Source: Caldatribacterium sp964426875
GTDB taxonomy: Bacteria; Atribacterota; Atribacteria; Atribacterales; Caldatribacteriaceae
DNA length: 10,970 nucleotides
Direction of reading: 5' to 3'
NCBI GenBank assembly: GCA_964426875.1
Contig: CAYRSB010000034.1
Span: 1-10,970, forward strand
This document shows positions 6,244-10,970 of the stretch, one piece after another. A program made the position numbers and the translations under genes. A model generated the notes under the pieces. That model did no database searches and was not told where the DNA came from. It was given only the letters and a program-made list of their open reading frames with translations. How positions within the stretch are numbered: position 1 is the first letter of the stretch; every line of letters begins with the position of its first letter.

Positions 6244-7224
6244 CTAACCACGGGTTCTTCTGGTGGTAACGTCAATTGCCGCCGCACCAATAATGATCCC
6301 CCCAATAAGGGTCGTCTGCCAAAAAGGCGATATGCCAAGGAGCACCAGTCCATTGCGAAGCACACCGATAATGAGAACACCGATGACGGTTCCAAGAATA
6401 GTCCCCTCTCCACCGGCAAGAGAAGTTCCCCCTATAACGGTAGCGGCAATCACATCGAGCTCCAGTCCGGCTCCGACTATACCCTGGACGCTGGAGAGAA
6501 AGGAGAGGTTGAGCACTCCTGCCAGTGCGGCCAGGGTACTGACAAGAATAAAAGCAATCGCCTTAATCCTCTCTACGTTAATCCCCGACGCCTTTGCTGC
6601 CCTTGCATTCCCTCCCACTGCCCTGAGATAGAAACCAAAGAGAGAGCGATGGCAGACAAAATACCCAAACACGACGATGCCGACGAAAAAAATCACCAGC
6701 ATGGGAACAAGCTTAAAGATCTTACCCTGGCCCAGAAAAAAGAAAACCGGGAGACGAGGATCAGGAACCGTCTGGGCACTCAAGAATACTGGAAGTCCAC
6801 CGGTAATAAGGAGGTAGGACCCCCTCACAACGTTCAGCATTCCTAAGGTAACGATGAGAGAGGAAATCTTTACATAGTTCACCAGTGTTCCGTTAGAAAG
6901 GCCAATCATCGCTCCGGTGAGCACGGCCATAACCATGGCAAACCAGAAGGGGTAACCGGATCGCATGAAAAGACCACAGGATACCGCCGCAATGCCATAT
7001 ACTGCCCCCACCGAGAGGTCTATTTCGCCAGAAATAATCACCATCGTCATACCAACCGCAATGATGCCCAGAAGGGAAACCTGTCTCAGCACGTTGAGGA
7101 GGTTGGCAATTCTCAAAAAGTGCGGCGTAGCTATGGAAAAACCCACGAAGAGAAAAATTAAAGCAAGGATGATCCCCTGTTCCCGAAAACTTGAGGGTAA
7201 ACGGAAAAGAAAGACTCGTCGCAC
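6244..7224 (-). CDS. CUT2 sugar ABC transporter permease (RbsC-like)
   Basis: This 326-residue inner-membrane permease belongs to the BPD_transp_2 family used by ribose, galactose and xylose importers. Family landmarks are GEIDLSVG at 66-73, the AVGGNARAAKASGI segment at 202-215, and GGTSLAGGEGT at 265-275; the rest is mostly hydrophobic helices, as expected for an RbsC-type protein that works as a homodimer with one double ATPase. The start is GTG at 7222-7224, supported by GGAGG at 7233-7237, which overlaps the stop of the URO-D-like gene by one base; the gap between the genes is 12 bases. It is the last gene of the operon seen here. Its 3' end converges on the frameshifted CUT1 permease, with only 28 bases between the restored stop of that gene and its own stop. 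The sugar cannot be named from sequence alone. Confidence 0.95.
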   Translation of the reverse strand: MRRVFLFRLPSSFREQGIILALIFLFVGFSIATPHFLRIANLLNVLRQVSLLGIIAVGMTMVIISGEIDLSVGAVYGIAAVSCGLFMRSGYPFWFAMVMAVLTGAMIGLSNGTLVNYVKISSLIVTLGMLNVVRGSYLLITGGLPVFLSAQTVPDPRLPVFFFLGQGKIFKLVPMLVIFFVGIVVFGYFVCHRSLFGFYLRAVGGNARAAKASGINVERIKAIAFILVSTLAALAGVLNLSFLSSVQGIVGAGLELDVIAATVIGGTSLAGGEGTILGTVIGVLIIGVLRNGLVLLGISPFWQTTLIGGIIIGAAAIDVTTRRTRG

Positions 7225-7232
7225 AGAAAGTG

Positions 7233-7237
7233 CCTCC
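7233..7237 (-). promoter_or_regulatory. Ribosome binding site fixing the GTG start of the RbsC-like gene
   Basis: GGAGG on the minus strand lies eight bases before the GTG codon and shares one base with the upstream stop codon. This suggests translation of the permease is coupled to that of the URO-D-like gene. Confidence 0.8.
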
Positions 7238-8325
7238 TACATTTTCACAACTTTTTCTCGTTCCTCCCTGATGGTTTCAACAAGGGCCACCACGTTTTCA
7301 ATAGGTACATCTCGCATGATTTCCTGTGCCGGAGAGATGATGAGCCCACCACCTTTTCCCAGGATATGGATGGTCTTCCGGGCCATGGTCTTGACTTCCT
7401 GAGGAGTCCCATGGGGCAGGAGTTCCTGGGTGTCGATGCCCCCATAGAAGGTGATGTATTTCCCAAACTCCCTCTTGAGGTACTCAAGGTCCATCACTGG
7501 CTGCACTGGCTCAAGGACATCAAGGCCTATGTCGATGAGGTCCTTGAGGATTTCGGTGATCTCTCCGCAGGAGTGGTGGATAACCGGCAGCCCTGCATCC
7601 TTGTAGACTCTCCATACCTTTGCCCAGCGGGGCTTGAAGTACTTCCTCCAGGTTTCCGGAGAGACCAAAAGTCCCCTCTGTCCTCCAAAGTCGTCTCCAG
7701 TATGGGCACACTGAAAACCTGCCTTGATGACCTGTTTGGCTACCTCTACCTTGTAGTCGGTGATGTCATCAAGGAGCTTCTCCACCCACCTTGATCCCAG
7801 AGCAAGATCAAGCATGAACTCTTCAAACCCTCGGAGTCCCCAGGCCTTCTCTAAGATTCCATGATACCCGGTGCAGACCACAAGGTACTCCCCAGAGTAC
7901 TTTGTGAGGTCCTCCAAAGCTAAAGAGAGGAGTCCCTCTTTGTAGGGGTCGGGAGGTTCAAACCTTTTGAGGGTCTCTTCATCCTGCAGGGGGAAGTGGC
8001 GGATGCAGAACCCATCAGAGTACATATCAAAGCCAATACCCCAGCGGTCGTAGACTATCCCCCTCTCCCAGTCCACTCGGGCAAATCCCATCTTTTCTGC
8101 CTTTCTCAGGAGTTCATGGTCTTCCCGGTAACGGAAGACATCGTCCATAGTTGAGGTGAGATAGAGGTGGTTATCGAGGTACTGGTCGAGGGCTTCCACA
8201 GATGAAAGACCGAGGGCCTCTTTGAGCTTTTCTTTGGTGGTCTGGGAGGCAAAATAAATCTGGCTGGGTAAATAGTCCAATTCCCTCTTGTAAATCGTGC
8301 GCAAGACCCGCTCCTCTTTTGTCAT
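7237..8325 (-). CDS. URO-D superfamily enzyme (uroporphyrinogen decarboxylase/MtaA-like) in a sugar operon
   Basis: This 362-residue cytoplasmic protein has the uroporphyrinogen-decarboxylase-like TIM-barrel pattern: an N-terminal MTKEERVLRTIYKRELD, TGDDFGGQRGLLVSPETW at 209-226, the strand-plus-motif VIHHSCGEITEILKDLIDIG at 248-267, and FYGGIDTQELLPHGTPQEV at 293-311. It lacks the N-terminal arginine-rich substrate loop of true HemE, so haem synthesis is unlikely. The H-x-C pair at 251-253 resembles the zinc-binding site of MtaA/CmuA-type methyltransferases, in which zinc activates a thiol or corrinoid-bound methyl; a second cysteine ligand in the usual C-terminal place was not found, so that activity is not certain. 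It begins with an ATG nine bases after GGGAGG and lies between ATPase and permease genes of a CUT2 importer. It probably acts on the imported compound, for example removing a methyl group or a carboxyl, but the reaction is unknown. Confidence 0.85.
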   Translation of the reverse strand: MTKEERVLRTIYKRELDYLPSQIYFASQTTKEKLKEALGLSSVEALDQYLDNHLYLTSTMDDVFRYREDHELLRKAEKMGFARVDWERGIVYDRWGIGFDMYSDGFCIRHFPLQDEETLKRFEPPDPYKEGLLSLALEDLTKYSGEYLVVCTGYHGILEKAWGLRGFEEFMLDLALGSRWVEKLLDDITDYKVEVAKQVIKAGFQCAHTGDDFGGQRGLLVSPETWRKYFKPRWAKVWRVYKDAGLPVIHHSCGEITEILKDLIDIGLDVLEPVQPVMDLEYLKREFGKYITFYGGIDTQELLPHGTPQEVKTMARKTIHILGKGGGLIISPAQEIMRDVPIENVVALVETIREEREKVVKM

Positions 8326-8359
8326 TCAGGTACACCTCCCCTTCCCAGAGACAACGTAC

Positions 8360-9844
8360 TCACGCCGCCCCCATGGCGTAAGCAAGAATCTTTTCCCGGG
8401 AGATTTCCTCCCTTTTTATCTCTCCCACTACCCTTCCCTTGTACATGACGAGCACGCGATCACAGAGACCCACAATCTCAGGGAGCTCCGAAGAGATGAA
8501 AACGATGGAAATTCCTTCCTTACGCAGATTCTGAATAATTCTGTACATTTCTTGCTTTGCCCCAACGTCAATTCCCCGAGTCATTTCATCAACAACAAGG
8601 ATTCGGGGTTGAACCGCAAGCCAGCGGGCTACAATTACCTTTTGCTGATTACCTCCGCTCAGGTTTCGTACCATCTGTAAAAGCCCTGGAGTTTTAACAT
8701 CCAGTTTCTTGACGAGCGGGAGGGCTGTTTCCATCAGGGCGGCAGGGGGTAGAAGCCCTCCCTTCACCAGCTGTGGTGCCTTAACAACACAGACGTTCTC
8801 TCGCACATCCATATTGGGGAAAATGCCCGCCCTCCGCCGGTCCTCAGGGACCATGGCTATGCCCAAACGAATTGCCTCTTGGACACTCCTGATCCTGACA
8901 GGCTTACCGGAGAGGAGAATCTCGCCCTGGTCGGGGGGAAACAAACCGAAAAGAGTCTCCGCAAGTTCAGTCCTTCCCGAACCCTGAAGACCATAGATAC
9001 CGAGAATTTCCCCTTCATAGAGAGAAAAAGAAACGTTACGGAAGAAGTTCCCTCGACTCAGGTTTCGCACTTCAAGTACAACCTTTTGCAGTTGTTGTGC
9101 CGGCGACTCGTAGTGGAACACTTCAAAAAAGCTCTTGCCCACCATGAGGCGGACAATCTCCTCCAGGTTCGTTTCCTCACGGTGCAGTGTGGCCACGTAT
9201 TTACCGTCTCGCAACACGGTAATTCTATCGGCTATCTCAAAAACTTCCTCAAGCCTGTGCGAGATGAAAACAATCGTCGTGCCATCCCTGGCAAGTTTTC
9301 GGAGGATTTCAAAGAGATGCTTTGCCTCGGCAATCGTCAGCGCCGAGGTAGGCTCATCCAATACCAGTACTTCGGAATGGAAAGCCACAGCTTTAGCTAT
9401 TTCCACAAGCTGCTGCCTTGCAACACTCAAATCCCGAACTTTGGCCTGAAGGGGTATGTCTACTCCAAAACTTGTGAATATCTCATCAACTTCTTCGGCT
9501 TTTTTATTTCTCTCCATCCTCGTCAGGTTTCGACCCAACAGGATGTTCTCAAGCACAGTGAGGTTTGGACAGAGCATGAGTTCCTGGTGTACAACACTGA
9601 TGCCAAGCTCCCTCGCTACATGGGGATTGGCAATCACCACGGGCTGGCCCTTGTAGAAAAGAGACCCTCCATCCGGCTGAAGCTCTCCCGCAAGGATACT
9701 CATGAGGGTGGTCTTGCCCGCCCCATTTTGTCCCACAACGGCATGGATTTCCCCCCTGCTTATACCAAAGCTCACCTTATCTAAGGCCACCACTCCGGGG
9801 AAAACTTTGGTGATTTCCTGAAAGACGACGATATCACCGTTCAT
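8360..9844 (-). CDS. CUT2 sugar ABC transporter ATP-binding protein (RbsA/MglA-like)
   Basis: This 494-residue protein is the peripheral ATPase that drives import through the RbsC-like permease. It has two fused ABC domains, as all CUT2 ATPases do. In the first, Walker A is GQNGAGKT at 38-45, the signature is LSVARQQ at 139-145, Walker B is VLVLDEP at 159-165 and the H-loop histidine is at 196. In the second, Walker A is the degenerate GLQGSGRT at 285-292 usual for this family, the signature is LSGGNQQ at 395-401, and Walker B is VVDEMTRGID at 417-426; the switch position is serine (FISSE) instead of histidine. The catalytic glutamates are kept in both. The usual DEP of the second domain is DEM. 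The gene follows the binding-protein gene by 30 bases; AAGGAGAGGAG lies upstream of its ATG, somewhat further away than usual. Confidence 0.97.
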   Translation of the reverse strand: MNGDIVVFQEITKVFPGVVALDKVSFGISRGEIHAVVGQNGAGKTTLMSILAGELQPDGGSLFYKGQPVVIANPHVARELGISVVHQELMLCPNLTVLENILLGRNLTRMERNKKAEEVDEIFTSFGVDIPLQAKVRDLSVARQQLVEIAKAVAFHSEVLVLDEPTSALTIAEAKHLFEILRKLARDGTTIVFISHRLEEVFEIADRITVLRDGKYVATLHREETNLEEIVRLMVGKSFFEVFHYESPAQQLQKVVLEVRNLSRGNFFRNVSFSLYEGEILGIYGLQGSGRTELAETLFGLFPPDQGEILLSGKPVRIRSVQEAIRLGIAMVPEDRRRAGIFPNMDVRENVCVVKAPQLVKGGLLPPAALMETALPLVKKLDVKTPGLLQMVRNLSGGNQQKVIVARWLAVQPRILVVDEMTRGIDVGAKQEMYRIIQNLRKEGISIVFISSELPEIVGLCDRVLVMYKGRVVGEIKREEISREKILAYAMGAA

Positions 9845-9874
9845 CTCGCACAGGCTTCTCCTCTCCTTACCGTA

Positions 9875-10873
9875 TCAACCTACCGGTTCACCCTTCTCAA
9901 GTTTTTCAAGATACTCACCAACGTTTTTCTCGTCAACCCTCAAAACTCCGGTATCCACACTCTGGAGGGGTACTCCCTTCACGATGAACTCGTAGAGGGC
10001 TTTGACCGGGAGATATCCCTGTTTAAAGGGATCCTGACTCAAAGAGGCATTGGTAGCGCCTGCCTTAATGTTCTGAAGCGTTTCAGGCAACAGGTCGTGG
10101 CCCACGTGCTTTATCTTCCCCACCAGGTCGTTCCTCAGGATGTACCTCCCCACAAGCGGTGTAGTCACAGCATCCAGGGTGGCTATTCCCGCAACGTCGG
10201 GGTTTGCCAGGAGCGCATTCTCAATAGCCCCATAAGCGGTATACTCCTCAACCCCGGTATTAACGGTGGTGAGAACCTGAATATCGGGATACTTTGCAAG
10301 GATTTCCCGCACTCCCTTTTCCCGATCTAAGGACCATGCTGCAGCCGCGTCGCAACTGAAAATGAGCACTTTCCCTTTTTCTCCCATATACTCTACCAGA
10401 ATCTCTGCCTGTGTTCGGCCAGACTGGACAAGATCCTGACCGAAAAACGCCAGCCTCTTTGAGCCTGCCGCATCGCTGTTAAAGGAAACAGTAGGTATAC
10501 CCGCCGCTATCGCCCTCTCAATGACCGGGTTCAGTGCCTCCGCACTCACATTGGACACGGCCAGACCGTCAACTTCACTGGCTATGAAATTCTCGATCAT
10601 CGCCACCTGTGCTTCCACGTTTGGTTCCACGGGTCCGGTAAACTCGGCATTGACCCCGAATTCCTTCGCTGCTTCCTCGGTGCCCCTCTTGAGTATCATC
10701 GCAAAGTTGATGCCCGTGTTGTGGTATATCACCTTGAAATTCAGGGTTTCACCCTTTTTAACCTTCTCGACGATACGATCCGCCAGCTTGAAATCTTGCG
10801 CTCCGATAGCCTGTGACAGCAATGCAACGAGCACAATCACCAACACCGTGCAAACTATCAAACGCCTGTTCAT
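9875..10873 (-). CDS. Periplasmic sugar-binding protein of the CUT2 importer (RbsB-like)
   Basis: This 332-residue protein belongs to the Peripla_BP_4 family of ribose/galactose-type binding proteins. A signal peptide (MNRR, then VCTVLVIVLVALLS, likely cleaved after AIGA at residue 25) exports it; no lipobox cysteine follows, so it should be a soluble periplasmic protein, or be held only by the uncleaved peptide in a cell without a standard outer membrane. The mature part shows the expected order: the first strand FKVIYHNTG at 46-54, EAQVAMIENFIASEVDGLAVS at 87-107 (helix and strand of lobe 1), AAGIPTVSFNSDAAGS at 123-138, and the lobe-2 KGKVLIFS at 166-173. Residues in the FNSD segment usually contact sugar hydroxyls. 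It is the first transporter gene after the LacI-type regulator, starting behind GGGGTGGAG. The ligand, a pentose, hexose or other small polyol, cannot be told from sequence. Confidence 0.95.
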   Translation of the reverse strand: MNRRLIVCTVLVIVLVALLSQAIGAQDFKLADRIVEKVKKGETLNFKVIYHNTGINFAMILKRGTEEAAKEFGVNAEFTGPVEPNVEAQVAMIENFIASEVDGLAVSNVSAEALNPVIERAIAAGIPTVSFNSDAAGSKRLAFFGQDLVQSGRTQAEILVEYMGEKGKVLIFSCDAAAAWSLDREKGVREILAKYPDIQVLTTVNTGVEEYTAYGAIENALLANPDVAGIATLDAVTTPLVGRYILRNDLVGKIKHVGHDLLPETLQNIKAGATNASLSQDPFKQGYLPVKALYEFIVKGVPLQSVDTGVLRVDEKNVGEYLEKLEKGEPVG

Positions 10874-10889
10874 TTCTCCACCCCTTTCT

Positions 10890-10919
10890 CAGAAATTGAA
10901 CCTCTGAAAGTTAAACCTC
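10890..10919 (-). repeat. Tandem 15-base direct repeat before the binding-protein gene
   Basis: On the minus strand GAGGTTTAACTTTCA is followed directly by GAGGTTCAATTTCTG; ten of the first twelve positions match. It fills the short gap between the regulator's stop codon and the ribosome binding site of the binding-protein gene. It could be a regulator site, but typical LacI-family operators are inverted rather than direct repeats, so the role is unproven. Confidence 0.4.
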
Positions 10920-10970
10920 AACAGGACTCCCGAATCACAAGCTGGGGCTCCAGTATTTTTGAACTTGGTC
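10918..10970 (-). CDS. LacI-family transcriptional regulator, C-terminal end only
   Basis: The last residues of a protein cut by the window edge read PSSKILEPQLVIRESC and stop at 10918-10920. The ending '(L)xPxLVIRESC' is the usual C-terminus of LacI/GalR-family repressors, in which the periplasmic-binding-protein-like domain senses a sugar or metabolite. The stop lies 44 bases before the start of the binding-protein gene on the same strand, so this regulator most likely controls the CUT2 importer and may share its transcript. The DNA-binding half is outside the window, so operator preference cannot be judged. The call rests on 16 residues, but the motif and position agree. Confidence 0.75.
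   Translation of the reverse strand, partial: PSSKILEPQLVIRESC

Noticed and set aside
8879..9784. 301-codon open frame on the plus strand
   Set aside because: It is fully antisense to the intact double ATPase, whose Walker and signature motifs are unambiguous.
1..10970. CRISPR array, toxin-antitoxin, or phage structural genes
   Set aside because: No regularly spaced repeats with unique spacers, no paired small overlapping genes, and no phage structural protein motifs were seen.

Overview
The window looks like chromosomal DNA of a bacterium with roughly even GC content, strong AAGGAGG-type ribosome binding sites and a carbohydrate-transport lifestyle. Sugar ABC transporters of two classes, a LacI-family regulator and a URO-D-fold enzyme inside a sugar operon are combinations common in anaerobic heterotrophs such as Atribacterota or Thermotogota. 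That taxonomic placement is an inference; no marker gene here settles it.

Layout. (1) Bases 1-1093 are decayed: a transposase remnant split over three frames, then a remnant resembling the C-terminal peptidase-like (S24/LexA) half of a repressor. (2) 1346-2212 holds an intact secreted HEAT-repeat protein whose repeats are nearly identical at DNA level; a Thr/Pro-rich stretch in another frame just after its stop may be a lost C-terminal extension. (3) 2417-2998 (minus) is an intact small exported protein of unknown function. (4) 2999-4174 is again decayed; its right part is a clear cation:proton antiporter pseudogene. (5) 4189-4482 is a neat minus-strand tRNA unit: consensus promoter, initiator tRNA-Met, tRNA-Glu(CUC), intrinsic terminator. 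(6) About 4835-6215 is the remnant of a CUT1 (MalF/MalG-type) sugar transporter: the first permease lacks its N-terminal half, the second has a one-base insertion near its end. (7) 6244-10970 (minus) is an intact CUT2 (ribose-type) sugar operon in the order LacI-family regulator (C-terminus only, cut by the window edge), periplasmic binding protein, double ABC ATPase, URO-D-like enzyme, permease.

How the genes work together. The binding protein captures a sugar outside the membrane, the permease (presumably a homodimer) and the ATPase import it, and the LacI-type protein probably controls the set by sensing the sugar or a derivative. The URO-D-like enzyme sits between ATPase and permease with short gaps, so it is most likely co-expressed and may act on the imported compound or a methylated form of it; this is inference.

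The most notable points are the URO-D-like enzyme embedded in a CUT2 operon, the contrast between intact genes and several neighbouring decayed genes, the repeat-expanded HEAT protein with its possible lost extension, and the single-base lesion in the second CUT1 permease. No CRISPR array, prophage or clearly novel defence system was seen.
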